From the NCBI GenBank assembly GCA_046758085.1, contig JBHHZP010000033.1, positions 1 to 29,928 of the forward strand: a DNA stretch of 29,928 nucleotides, read 5' to 3'. Origin of the DNA: VRUB01 sp046758085 (GTDB taxonomy: Bacteria > Pseudomonadota > Gammaproteobacteria > Acidiferrobacterales > SPGG2). Positions 14,077 through 22,661 of the stretch are shown piece by piece. The translations under genes were made by a program, and so were the position numbers. Each line of letters opens with the position of its first letter. Within the stretch, counting starts at the first letter, position 1. The notes beneath the pieces are model-generated. The model saw only the letters and a list, made by a program, of their open reading frames with translations, did no database searches and had not been told where the DNA came from.

Positions 14077-16287
14077 ATGCCCCAACCGAACTCTGTGCGG
14101 TGGTGGGTCCTTCTGGCCGCAGTGGCGGCAGCAAGTCCGTTACCAACCACCGCCCAGCTGGTTGGAGGCTGCCCCGCGCCGCCACCGCTACCCGATTTCA
14201 AGCCCATACCGGCTGACGCGCCTATGATGGCGCGCGCGCGCGCCGACCAAATGCAGAGCGAAGGTGAGATCGTCGAGCTCACCGGAAACGTTGAGCTCTA
14301 CGAGCAAGACAAGCGCCTGACCGCCGATCATATCAAGTACAACCAGGCCACGGCGGAAGTAGAGGCACAGGGCAATGTCACGCTCGAGGACCTGCGGGGC
14401 GACCAGCTGCGCACGCCGGAAGTGTACCTGCAACTGGACACGCTCACCGGTTACACGGCACCCGGCACCTACAGAATCGGGCCCGCCAAGGGGCGGGGCG
14501 ACGCGCAGCGCATCACGCTGGAAGGCCGGCAACGACTCAGTGCGCGCAACGGCCGCTACACCACCTGCCCGCAGGGGAACGATGACTGGTATTTGAGCGT
14601 GCGTGACCTGCAGCTCGACCGCGAGCACAACGTCGGCACCGCGCGCCATGCGGTTATCAAGTTCAAGCGTGTGCCGCTGTTCTACTGGCCCTGGATTCGC
14701 TTTCCGCTGACGGATCAACGCGAAACCGGCTTCCTTTTCCCGCGTGTGGGAAAATCGGACAAGCGCGGGACCGAGTTCGGCTGGCCATTCTACTGGAACA
14801 TCGCCCCCAACTTTGATGACACCATTACCCCCACCTACATGAGCAAGCGCGGCTTACAGCTCACAAACGAGTTCCGTTACCTGGGGCACACACTGAGTGG
14901 TGAGCTCGGGCTGCAGGGACTGGCGGACGATAATGAGACCGGCACCAACCGCGGCGCCATCAACTACCGACACCGCCAAAGCATCGGCCGATTCTGGCGC
15001 GGCAATGTCCGCTTCGACAGGGTGTCGGACGACAACTATCTGGATGACTTCGGCAACTCGCTCGAGCTCGCGAGCCTGACCAACCTGCCGCAGGAAGCGG
15101 ACTTCGAGTACCGTGGACGGACGTGGAACTTCCGCGCGCGCTTGCTAGCGTTCCAGACGATCGATCCCACAATCGCGCTAGGCGACCGGCCGTACGACCG
15201 GTTGCCGCAATTGTTGCTAACGGCCCACCCCGGCACCGTGCGCGGCGGGCTGCTGCCCCACTTTAATGGCGAGTTTGACTACTTCCAGCGCGACCAAAGT
15301 CTCGAGGGAGCGCGGGTGGATCTGTGGCCCGGCTTGAGCTGGCCATTTCGTCGCAGCTACGGCTTCTTCATCCCCAAGATCAGCGTTAAGTACATCGGCT
15401 ACGACCTCGATGTGCCGCCGTCGCAGGACGATCAGCCTAACGTCACCGTGCCGCTGTTCAGTCTGGACAACGGGCTTATATTCGAGCGCACCGGGCGGCG
15501 CTTCAACCAGACACTGGAACCGCGGCTGTTTTACCTGTTCGTGCCCTTCAAGGAGCAGGATAATCTGCCTGACTTCGACACCAGTATCCCGGAGATCACC
15601 TTCGACAATCTTTTCCGCGAAAACCGCTTTGTCGGTGGCGACCGCGTGGGCGATACCAATCAGGCCACCGTGGCACTCACCACGCGCACCATCGGAGCAA
15701 AGGACGGGATCGAGCGCTTCCGCTTCAGCATCGGTCAGACTTATTTCTTCGCCGACCGCAAGGTCAACCTGCCGGCGGGGATCGACACCGACAACACTTC
15801 GGATGTCGTCGCCGAGGTGAGCGCGACGCTCGCCCGGCGCTGGTACACCCGAGCGACCATAAACTGGGACCCGGACCTGCGGCGCACACAGCGCTCGAGC
15901 GTGTTCCTGCAGTACCAGCCCGCCCGCGACCGCATCGTCAATGCCGGCTACCGCTTGCGGCGCGACGACGACGTCGAGCAGGTGGAGCTCTCCACCCAGT
16001 GGCCCGTTAAGAGCCGTTGGACCGTGGCAGCGAGCACCAAGTATGACCTCGTGAACGAGCGCAACCTCGAGACCTTCATGGGATTTGGCTACCGCTCGTG
16101 CTGCTGGGCGATTCGATTGTTTGCCCAGCGCCGTCTCGACACCGAGCAGATACAGGTCAATGATGTAAAGTTCGAGTTCGAGCTCAGCGGGCTCAGTAAA
16201 TGGGGCAGTGCGCCCAAGAGCCCGCTGAACCAAAGCATCTTCTTTCCGAGCCAGGAGTTCGCCACCCAGGGCCCAGGCTACCGCTGA
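14077..16287 (+). CDS. lptD: LPS-assembly outer-membrane protein LptD
   Basis: LptD, with LptE, inserts lipopolysaccharide into the outer leaflet of the outer membrane. The ATG at 14077 is chosen because AGGA lies just upstream and a signal peptide (WWVLLAAVAAASPL) follows at once; an in-frame ATG 39 bases earlier lacks these. The 736-residue protein has the periplasmic OstA-like beta-jellyroll (about residues 55-185), including GEIVELTGNVELYEQ, then the large C-terminal barrel. The four cysteines expected from E. coli LptD are present: Cys32, Cys164 and the adjacent Cys675-Cys676, which form the interdomain disulfides. surA, its periplasmic chaperone, follows after 51 bp. Confidence 0.95.
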   Translation: MPQPNSVRWWVLLAAVAAASPLPTTAQLVGGCPAPPPLPDFKPIPADAPMMARARADQMQSEGEIVELTGNVELYEQDKRLTADHIKYNQATAEVEAQGNVTLEDLRGDQLRTPEVYLQLDTLTGYTAPGTYRIGPAKGRGDAQRITLEGRQRLSARNGRYTTCPQGNDDWYLSVRDLQLDREHNVGTARHAVIKFKRVPLFYWPWIRFPLTDQRETGFLFPRVGKSDKRGTEFGWPFYWNIAPNFDDTITPTYMSKRGLQLTNEFRYLGHTLSGELGLQGLADDNETGTNRGAINYRHRQSIGRFWRGNVRFDRVSDDNYLDDFGNSLELASLTNLPQEADFEYRGRTWNFRARLLAFQTIDPTIALGDRPYDRLPQLLLTAHPGTVRGGLLPHFNGEFDYFQRDQSLEGARVDLWPGLSWPFRRSYGFFIPKISVKYIGYDLDVPPSQDDQPNVTVPLFSLDNGLIFERTGRRFNQTLEPRLFYLFVPFKEQDNLPDFDTSIPEITFDNLFRENRFVGGDRVGDTNQATVALTTRTIGAKDGIERFRFSIGQTYFFADRKVNLPAGIDTDNTSDVVAEVSATLARRWYTRATINWDPDLRRTQRSSVFLQYQPARDRIVNAGYRLRRDDDVEQVELSTQWPVKSRWTVAASTKYDLVNERNLETFMGFGYRSCCWAIRLFAQRRLDTEQIQVNDVKFEFELSGLSKWGSAPKSPLNQSIFFPSQEFATQGPGYR

Positions 16288-16338
16288 TTCATGCTATGCT
16301 TTTGTGCGGCCGCTCGCCGCCCGGGGGAGGCTGATCTC

Positions 16339-17736
16339 ATGTTCAGACGAATGACACTGCGTGACATGACCGCGAATTTTGTCTGCGACCGGTCCCGCTG
16401 CGCGGGCGTGGCTTGCGTATGGCTGCTCGCCATCGTGACGGCTTGGCCCGCGTTGGCGCTCGCCGCACCGATCACACCGATGGGCCAGTTTGCGGGCATC
16501 AAGCCGGTGCAGGATGTGGACCGCATTCTGGTAGTGGTCAATGACGACGTCATTACGCACACCGAACTGATAGCGCGCGTGAAGGCCATCAAACGCGATC
16601 TGGCAGCACAGAAAATCAAGCTACCGCCCGATGCGGTGCTGACGAAGCAGGTGCTTGAACGTCTGGTGCTTGAGCGCATCCAGCTGCAATTTGCCAAGAA
16701 GACCGGCATCCGGGCAAGTGACCGCGAGGTCGACCGGGCTGTGGAGCAGGTCGCCAAGCGCAACGGCGTCACCCCGGAGGCCGTGTACCGCGCGGTGCGG
16801 CTCGAGGGCGTCGGTGTCGACACCTATCGCAACGAGATTCGCGACCAGGTAACCCTCAGTCAACTGGTGGAACGCGAGGTGCAAAATCGCGTGAACGTTT
16901 CTGACACCGAGGTCGACAACTTCCTGGCGACCCGCCGCGAGCAACCGGGCGTAGAGAACTCCTATAACATCTCGCTCATTCTGATCGGCGTGCCCGAGGC
17001 CGCCACTCCCGACGAGCGCGCGGCCGCCGAGCGCAGGGCCGAAAAGCTTCGCCAGTCTTTAATGGAGGGATTCAGCTTCGAGGAAGCCGCGATCTCCTAC
17101 TCGCAAGGGCAAAACGCCCTGAAGGGGGGCGTTCTCGGGTGGAAGAAACCGGGGCAGTTGCCCGGGTTGTTCCTCCAGGCACTAAAAGATCTGCAGCCGG
17201 GCGACATCAGTGACGTCATAAACAGTCCGGTCGGCTTTCATATCTTGAAGCTGAACGGTCGGCGTCAAAGCGGGGGCGCGGGTATGGTTACCGAAACGCA
17301 CGTGCGTCACATCCTGCTGCGACCGAGCGAGAACCGCTCGATCGCCGATGTGCGCTCGACCCTGCTGCAGCTCAGGGAACGCATTGTGAACGGTGACAGC
17401 TTTGCCGACTTGGCGCGATCCCACTCGGAGGACGCCGCCTCCGCCGCCAAGGGCGGTGATCTGGGCTGGGTCAGGCCGGGGCAAACGGTGCCGGAGTTCG
17501 AGAATCAGATGGACCGGCTTGCGCCCGATCAGATCAGTGAGCCGGTGGAAACGCCCTTCGGTATGCACCTCATTCAGGTCATAGCGAGACGCGATCAAGA
17601 CGTCAGCGGCGAGCGTAACCGCGCCGCCGCGCGCCAGCAGATCCGCGCGCGCAAGGCCGATGAACTTTACGACCAGTGGCTGCGGCGACTGCGTGACGAG
17701 GCCTATGTGCAGTACCGGCTGGAGGATGAGTACTGA
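16339..17736 (+). CDS. surA: Periplasmic chaperone and peptidyl-prolyl isomerase SurA
   Basis: SurA escorts unfolded outer-membrane proteins, LptD included, across the periplasm. The start at 16339 follows GGGGGAGG at an 8-base spacing and gives 465 residues. A signal peptide lies near residues 22-43 (ending in ALALAAP). The SurA N-terminal domain follows (DRILVVVNDDVITHTEL), then two parvulin domains at about residues 209-310 and 318-417, each with the GGxLGW motif, and a C-terminal helix. Two parvulin repeats and the lptD neighbour distinguish it from PpiD or a lone parvulin. pdxA is about 120 bp downstream. Confidence 0.95.
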   Translation: MFRRMTLRDMTANFVCDRSRCAGVACVWLLAIVTAWPALALAAPITPMGQFAGIKPVQDVDRILVVVNDDVITHTELIARVKAIKRDLAAQKIKLPPDAVLTKQVLERLVLERIQLQFAKKTGIRASDREVDRAVEQVAKRNGVTPEAVYRAVRLEGVGVDTYRNEIRDQVTLSQLVEREVQNRVNVSDTEVDNFLATRREQPGVENSYNISLILIGVPEAATPDERAAAERRAEKLRQSLMEGFSFEEAAISYSQGQNALKGGVLGWKKPGQLPGLFLQALKDLQPGDISDVINSPVGFHILKLNGRRQSGGAGMVTETHVRHILLRPSENRSIADVRSTLLQLRERIVNGDSFADLARSHSEDAASAAKGGDLGWVRPGQTVPEFENQMDRLAPDQISEPVETPFGMHLIQVIARRDQDVSGERNRAAARQQIRARKADELYDQWLRRLRDEAYVQYRLEDEY

Positions 17737-17856
17737 CGACGTCGCCGTTGGTGCCGCCACGACGTTAACAACGGGCCCTCGGTGCTTGTGCAATCCGCGT
17801 CGGCGTCACTTACAGCGGCGCCGGCCGATGGTAGCGACCTACTTTAACCTCGCCTA

Positions 17857-18843
17857 ATGCCTGACAGCACCGTGATTCGCAAATCCGCCATCATCGCTCT
17901 GACCCCCGGAGAACCGGCCGGCATTGGACCCGACGTATGCATCATGCTGGCACAGCAGCCGCCGTGTCGGTTGGTGTTCATTGCCGATCCCGATATGCTG
18001 CGCGAGCGCGCGAGCGCGCTGAAACTGCCATTCCGTGCGCCGCCGTGGCAGGGGCGTGAGACCACGACTTCGGCTATTGCCATACTTCCCGTAAAAGCAC
18101 CCTGCGCCGTGGCTGCTGGCAAGCTCGATCGTGGCAATGTGCCCTACGTTATCGAGACATTGGAGATCGCGTCGGATGGGTGCCTGCGGGGTGAGTTCGA
18201 TGCACTGGTGACCGCACCCGTGCACAAAGGGGTAATCAACCAGGCCGGGGTCGCGTTCACCGGTCATACCGAGTTCCTGGCCGCCCGGAGCGACACGCGC
18301 CAGGTCGTCATGATGCTGGTTGCCGAGCCGCTGCGCGTCGCGCTTGCGACCACCCATATCCCGTTGCGCGAGGTCGGCCAGCATATTACAGCGACGCACC
18401 TGGAAGCTGTACTGCGCGTCCTGCATCATGAGCTGCAGCATAGATTCGCCATTGCGCAGCCGCACGTCGCAGTGTGCGGCCTGAATCCACATGCCGGCGA
18501 GTCGGGCTACCTCGGTCGTGAAGAGATCGAGGTCATTGCGCCAGTACTCGAGCGCCTGCGCCGCGAAGGCATGCAGCTGCGCGGGCCGGTGCCGGCCGAT
18601 ACGGCCTTTACGCCGCCACAGCTCGCCGACGTCGATGTGATTTTGGCAATGTATCATGATCAGGGACTGCCGGCGCTCAAGCATCGTGGCTTCGGCCACG
18701 CGGTCAACGTCACCCTCGGGTTGCCCTTTATCCGCACGTCGGTCGACCACGGAACCGCACTGGCGCTCGCGGGGAACGCTCGTGCGGACCCGGGCAGCCT
18801 TCGCGCAGCCGTCGATCTGGCGCTGTCGTTGGCGCGCAGATGA
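17857..18843 (+). CDS. pdxA: 4-hydroxythreonine-4-phosphate dehydrogenase
   Basis: PdxA oxidises 4-phosphohydroxy-L-threonine with NAD(P)+ in the deoxyxylulose-5-phosphate-dependent route to pyridoxal phosphate. The 328-residue protein shows the family motifs in order: TPGEPAGIGPD near residue 17, VTAPVHKGVIN, FTGHTEFLA, GLNPHAGESGYLG and AMYHDQGLPALKH, whose histidines bind the divalent metal. Length is normal. The ATG has a poor Shine-Dalgarno; a GTG five codons in is an alternative. The stop overlaps rsmA by 4 bp (ATGA), so the two are translationally coupled, as in many proteobacteria. Confidence 0.95.
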   Translation: MPDSTVIRKSAIIALTPGEPAGIGPDVCIMLAQQPPCRLVFIADPDMLRERASALKLPFRAPPWQGRETTTSAIAILPVKAPCAVAAGKLDRGNVPYVIETLEIASDGCLRGEFDALVTAPVHKGVINQAGVAFTGHTEFLAARSDTRQVVMMLVAEPLRVALATTHIPLREVGQHITATHLEAVLRVLHHELQHRFAIAQPHVAVCGLNPHAGESGYLGREEIEVIAPVLERLRREGMQLRGPVPADTAFTPPQLADVDVILAMYHDQGLPALKHRGFGHAVNVTLGLPFIRTSVDHGTALALAGNARADPGSLRAAVDLALSLARR

Positions 18844-19625
18844 GCTCCCATTACAAACGCAAGGAGCTCGGCCAGCACTTTCTACGCGATCCGAGCATCG
18901 TGCGGCGAATCGTGGCCGCCATTGATCCACGGCCAGACGATATTATGGCCGAGATCGGGCCGGGCGAAGGCGTGCTCACGCGCGAGCTTGCTACGCGCGT
19001 TGACAGTCTGCACGCAGTGGAGCTCGACGCCCGGCTGGCGGCACGACTGCAGGAGGAGTACCGTTCCGACCCTAACGTGTTCGTCTATCATGCCGACGCG
19101 CTCGGGTTCGATTTTTGCCATCTGCGGCGGCGCGGCTACAAACTGCGCGTGGTCGGCAACCTCCCTTATCAGGTATCCACACCGCTGCTTTTTCACCTGC
19201 TGCAGCACGCGCACTGTATCGAGGACATGTGTTTCATGCTGCAGAAGGAGGTGGTCGACCGGTTGTGCGCCGTACCCGGCACCAAGGCCTACGGCCGGCT
19301 TGGCGTCATGATCCAGTGGCGCTGCTACACCGAACGTCTTTTCGCCGTCGGCCCCGGGGCCTTCCAGCCGCCGCCCAAGGTCGATTCAGCGCTCGTGCGC
19401 CTGGTGCCTTGCGTCACGGCGCCCGTTGCGGTGGCTGATGAATCGGTGTTTGCCGGTATAGTCGCGGCAGTATTCAACCAGCGGCGCAAGACCTTGCGCA
19501 ATGCGCTGAAAGGCATACTGGATGCGCACCAGATCAGTGCGCTGGACATCGACTCCGGCCGCCGCGGTGAGACATTAACGCTGGAGGAGTTTGCGGCGTT
19601 GAGCAACGCCGTAGCTCGGAGATAG
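18840..19625 (+). CDS. rsmA: 16S rRNA dimethyladenosine transferase (A1518/A1519)
   Basis: RsmA (KsgA) dimethylates two adjacent adenosines in helix 45 of 16S rRNA late in 30S assembly. The 261-residue protein has the expected GQHFL N-terminus, the SAM-binding motif EIGPGEGVLT, the acidic VELD, the HADAL segment and the catalytic NLPY at residues 107-110, followed by the KEVVDRL and PPPKVDSALV motifs of the C-terminal domain. It is the last gene of the lptD-surA-pdxA-rsmA run; the apaG/apaH pair that often follows in enterics is missing here. A possible terminator lies about 50 bases downstream. Confidence 0.96.
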   Translation: MSSHYKRKELGQHFLRDPSIVRRIVAAIDPRPDDIMAEIGPGEGVLTRELATRVDSLHAVELDARLAARLQEEYRSDPNVFVYHADALGFDFCHLRRRGYKLRVVGNLPYQVSTPLLFHLLQHAHCIEDMCFMLQKEVVDRLCAVPGTKAYGRLGVMIQWRCYTERLFAVGPGAFQPPPKVDSALVRLVPCVTAPVAVADESVFAGIVAAVFNQRRKTLRNALKGILDAHQISALDIDSGRRGETLTLEEFAALSNAVARR

Positions 19626-19673
19626 GGCAAGACCGACCACGTCGCTGGCTCTTTTGGACCGCTGCGCGCGCAG

Positions 19674-19702
19674 TTGGTCCGCCTCGACCCAGGTGGGACC
19701 AA
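19674..19702. terminator. Hairpin after rsmA
   Basis: TTGGTCC (19674-19680) pairs with GGACCAA (19696-19702), and the loop can close further through CCT/AGG. No T-tract follows. It may end the rsmA transcript or act as an operator, since it overlaps the -35 side of a possible promoter for the exporter gene. Confidence 0.4.
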
Positions 19703-19712
19703 CGCATATTAT
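19684..19712 (+). promoter_or_regulatory. Possible promoter of the LysE-type gene
   Basis: TCGACC (4/6 to the -35 consensus, 19684-19689) and TATTAT (5/6 to the -10 consensus, 19707-19712) are spaced by 17 bp, about 65 bases before the exporter start. The fit is fair and unsupported by anything else. Confidence 0.35.
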
Positions 19713-19776
19713 TGTCCGTTGGCCGGCGGGCCCATAGGATCCCCGCACCAATGGTTCATTCGTCCAGGAGATCATT

Positions 19777-20424
19777 ATGTTCGACGACTCGTCGTTAGTA
19801 CTATTCTTGCTGGCGGCCTGGGTGTTGCTGATCACGCCCGGCCCGGCGGTGCTGTACATCGTGGCGCGAAGCGTCGACCAGGGACAGCTGGCGGGCATCG
19901 TGTCCACCCTGGGCGTGGGCGTGGGCACCTTTGTGCACGTGGCAGCGGCAACGCTGGGCATATCAGCCTTGCTGGTCTCATCTGCGCTCGCGTTCAGCGT
20001 CGTAAAGTATGTGGGCGCCGCCTATCTGGTCTATCTGGGGGTGCGCATGCTGCGCACGCGGGACGTGCAACGCCAGCCCGGCGCCTCACAGGGCAAGGCC
20101 CTCGTGCGCATCTTCTGTGACGGTGTAGTCGGGAACGCGCTGAATCCGAAGACAGCGCTGTTCTTCTTCGCATTCTTGCCGCAGTTTGTAGACGTCTCCC
20201 GCGGAGTTGTCGCATTGCAAGTCTTTGCGTTGGGGGCCATGTTCGTGATCATGGGTATCTTCAGCGACGGGCTGCGGGCGCTGCGCGCCGGGTCCGTGGG
20301 ACATTGGCTGAAGCACAACGCGCGTTACCTGCGGGCCCAACGCTACTTTGCGGGCAGCGTGCTTATCGCCCTGGGGTGGCTACCGCCGTGTCCGGCAGCA
20401 GCGAGAACTTGTGAGCGCCGGTGA
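19777..20424 (+). CDS. LysE/RhtB-family amino-acid exporter
   Basis: This 215-residue inner-membrane protein has the LysE-family pattern of about six hydrophobic segments. The family signature near residues 19-36 (ITPGPAVLYIVARSVDQG) follows the first helix, and the conserved GAAYLVYLGVRMLR and NPKTALFFFAFLPQF segments come later. Members export amino acids or related small molecules with proton motive force; the substrate cannot be told from sequence. AGGAGA sits six bases before the ATG. The next gene begins inside or shortly after its 3' end on the same strand, so the pair is probably cotranscribed, although no functional link is obvious. Confidence 0.88.
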   Translation: MFDDSSLVLFLLAAWVLLITPGPAVLYIVARSVDQGQLAGIVSTLGVGVGTFVHVAAATLGISALLVSSALAFSVVKYVGAAYLVYLGVRMLRTRDVQRQPGASQGKALVRIFCDGVVGNALNPKTALFFFAFLPQFVDVSRGVVALQVFALGAMFVIMGIFSDGLRALRAGSVGHWLKHNARYLRAQRYFAGSVLIALGWLPPCPAAARTCERR

Positions 20425-20455
20425 GCCGGCGGCCCGGCACGATCAGTACGAGCTT

Positions 20456-21997
20456 ATGCAACTGCACCAAAATTTCCTCCGCGTAGCCCGCAACCGGGGC
20501 AAGAAGCTCGCCTTTGTCGATCGCTCCACCGGCAGGCGCGTGAGTTACGCGCGTGCACTAGTGGGATCGCTGATACTGGCGCGGCGTTTTCGCCGATACC
20601 ACGACGGCTACATCGGCATCATGATCCCCAACTCGGCGGGCAGTGCACTGTCCACCATCGCCGCCCTGATGGCGGGCAAGGTGCCGGTGATGATCAACTA
20701 TTCCACCGGCGCCGCGCGCAACGCCCGCTATGCCCAGAGCAAGTGCGGCTTCAAGACCATCATCACCTCGAGTGCATTGCTGGCGAAACTCGGCTGCGAG
20801 GCGATTGATGGCATGATCTTCATCGAGGATTTGATGCGCCAGATCCATCCGCTGGAGAAGCTCGCCGCGCTGGCAAAAGCGCGGCTGCCAGCAGGCCTGC
20901 TATTCAAGACGATTCATCACGGCGGCGGCGGCGACACGGCGGTGATCCTGTTTACCAGCGGCAGCGAACGCGAACCCAAAGCGGTGGAGCTCACGCATCG
21001 CAACATCGGCTCCAATGTTGATGCGGCACACAAGATTTTCGATTTTCACCAGACCGATATTTCGTTATCGGTGTTACCGCTGTTTCACGTGTTCGGGCAA
21101 ACAACGGGCTTATGGTTGCCGCTGAGCCTCGGCCTCACGATCGTCACATACGCCAACCCGCTCGAGTTCAAGACCGTAAGCCGCATCATTCGCGAGGAGA
21201 AACCGACCATTATGCTGGCCACACCGTATTTCCTGGCGGGCTACCTCAAACAATCCGAATCCGGTGACTTCACCTCCCTGCGCGTGGTTGTGGCGGGTGC
21301 GGATAAGACACCGGATTGGCTGCGACATGCCTATCGCGACAAGCATGGGGTCGAGGTCTATGAGGGCTACGGTGCGACCGAAACGAGCCCGGTCATTTCC
21401 GTCAATGTCCCGCGGGCCAACAGGCCGGGTAGCGTCGGCAGACCGTTACCCGGCGTGCACGTCAAGATTACGGATATCGGCACCGGTGCGGAGCTCGGTA
21501 GGGGGCACGAAGGGAAGGTCCTGGTCAAAGGCGACCTGGTAATGAAGGGCTATCTCGGCGATGTGGAGGAGACAGCGCTGCGGATTGAGGACGGCTGGTA
21601 TGAGACCGGCGACATGGGCGTACTCGATGAGGACGGCTATCTGTGGCATCGCGGTCGACTGAAACGGTTCATCAAGGTCGGCGGCGAGATGGTGTCGCTG
21701 GTAGCCGTGGAGAACGAACTGCAGCGGCTTGTGCCCGACGATGTCGAGTGTTGCGTGGTCGAGATCCCCGATTCCAAGAAGGGCGCGAGCGTCGCCGTCG
21801 CATTGAACCGGCCGATCGATCAAAAGGCCGTCCTGGAGGCGCTCAAGTCGCGCCTGCCGACGCTGGCTTTGCCGCGCTATTTCATCGTATTCAAGGAGCT
21901 GCCCAAGATGGGCAGCGGTAAGATCGATTTCCGGGGCACAGCAGCGCTGGCGCTAGAACAAATCGAAGCCGAAAAACATAAGCGCGCAAAACAATAA
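20456..21997 (+). CDS. AMP-forming acyl-CoA/acyl-ACP synthetase (ANL superfamily)
   Basis: The protein activates a carboxylic acid, probably a fatty acid, as an acyl-adenylate. Motifs in order: the phosphate loop FTSGSEREPK at residue 166, YEGYGATETSP (adenine and acid binding), GWYETGDMG, the hinge region GRLKRFIKVGGE and the catalytic Lys489 in GSGKIDFRG. The sequence most resembles the synthetase half of Aas (2-acylglycerophosphoethanolamine acyltransferase/acyl-ACP synthetase), but no acyltransferase half is present. Starting at ATG 20456 gives 513 residues and matches the family N-terminus (LHQNFLRVA). A GTG at 20411 in the same frame would overlap the exporter gene by 14 bases and is a fair alternative. 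It ends 8 bases from a convergent gene. Confidence 0.85.
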   Translation: MQLHQNFLRVARNRGKKLAFVDRSTGRRVSYARALVGSLILARRFRRYHDGYIGIMIPNSAGSALSTIAALMAGKVPVMINYSTGAARNARYAQSKCGFKTIITSSALLAKLGCEAIDGMIFIEDLMRQIHPLEKLAALAKARLPAGLLFKTIHHGGGGDTAVILFTSGSEREPKAVELTHRNIGSNVDAAHKIFDFHQTDISLSVLPLFHVFGQTTGLWLPLSLGLTIVTYANPLEFKTVSRIIREEKPTIMLATPYFLAGYLKQSESGDFTSLRVVVAGADKTPDWLRHAYRDKHGVEVYEGYGATETSPVISVNVPRANRPGSVGRPLPGVHVKITDIGTGAELGRGHEGKVLVKGDLVMKGYLGDVEETALRIEDGWYETGDMGVLDEDGYLWHRGRLKRFIKVGGEMVSLVAVENELQRLVPDDVECCVVEIPDSKKGASVAVALNRPIDQKAVLEALKSRLPTLALPRYFIVFKELPKMGSGKIDFRGTAALALEQIEAEKHKRAKQ

Positions 21998-22005
21998 TTT
22001 GCGAC

Positions 22006-22488
22006 TCACTGCTCGACCTCGTCCTCCAGCACCGGTATAAACTCGTAATCAACACATTCCGGCGGCAACACCACTATCTGCGCCTTGGGAAAAACCGCGG
22101 CGCCCAGCCCATGATCCCGGCCGAGCAGCTCGTGACACCCGGGGGAGACCGCTGCGCCTGGCCCAAGCTGTAAAAGGAATCCGACCACCTTGTCCGATTG
22201 TGCCGCCGACACCCAGCGTGCCTCCTCATACGCCCGTTTGATTTCCCTGCGCACCGTCGCGTCATCGCTGGCAGGCCGCTGATGCCCGAGCGACGCCAGC
22301 ACGCATCGCGCCACGCGCTCTTGCATCGCGTCGGTGACCGGCTCCCCCGGAATCTGGATACCACCGCTCACAATAAACGCTTGCGCAAAGACCATGGCCT
22401 CATAGCGCCGGGCATGCTGCATGGCTTCGCGCGCCTGCGCCACCGCGTGCTTGATGCGCTCTAGCTGATCTGACGTGTAGCCTGACAT
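22006..22488 (-). CDS. Conserved-looking protein of unknown function
   Basis: I do not recognise this protein. The start at 22488 gives 160 residues; it is chosen because the reading frame upstream is low-complexity and the segment from here on looks like folded protein, but there is no good ribosome site. It begins with a probable helical, charged stretch (SDQLERIKHAVAQA), continues through more helices to about residue 110, and ends with short hydrophobic strands (AQIVVLPPE, YEFIPVLEDE). No signal peptide or membrane segment is evident. It converges on the acyl ligase gene with an 8-base gap and no terminator between them, and diverges from the S9 peptidase. Confidence 0.6.
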   Translation of the reverse strand: MSGYTSDQLERIKHAVAQAREAMQHARRYEAMVFAQAFIVSGGIQIPGEPVTDAMQERVARCVLASLGHQRPASDDATVRREIKRAYEEARWVSAAQSDKVVGFLLQLGPGAAVSPGCHELLGRDHGLGAAVFPKAQIVVLPPECVDYEFIPVLEDEVEQ

Positions 22489-22661
22489 GTAGAACCCGCG
22501 CACAGGACACAAGATAGGGTACCCGCTCGAGCCTGTGCGGATAAAACGCGATGCGAGGGGCCACACCCTGCTCGCCAGTGCGAGCGCAATCGCCGCCTGT
22601 GGCGCAACGCATCCAGATACGCGAATATCCCATGTTACGTCATGCGGTACCATATGCGCAG

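Noticed and set aside
15217..16233. 338-residue open frame antisense to lptD
   Set aside because: Low-complexity composition and no family features; lptD on the other strand is certain.
17854..18930. 358-residue open frame antisense to pdxA and the start of rsmA
   Set aside because: It spans two certain genes on the opposite strand and shows no domain signature.
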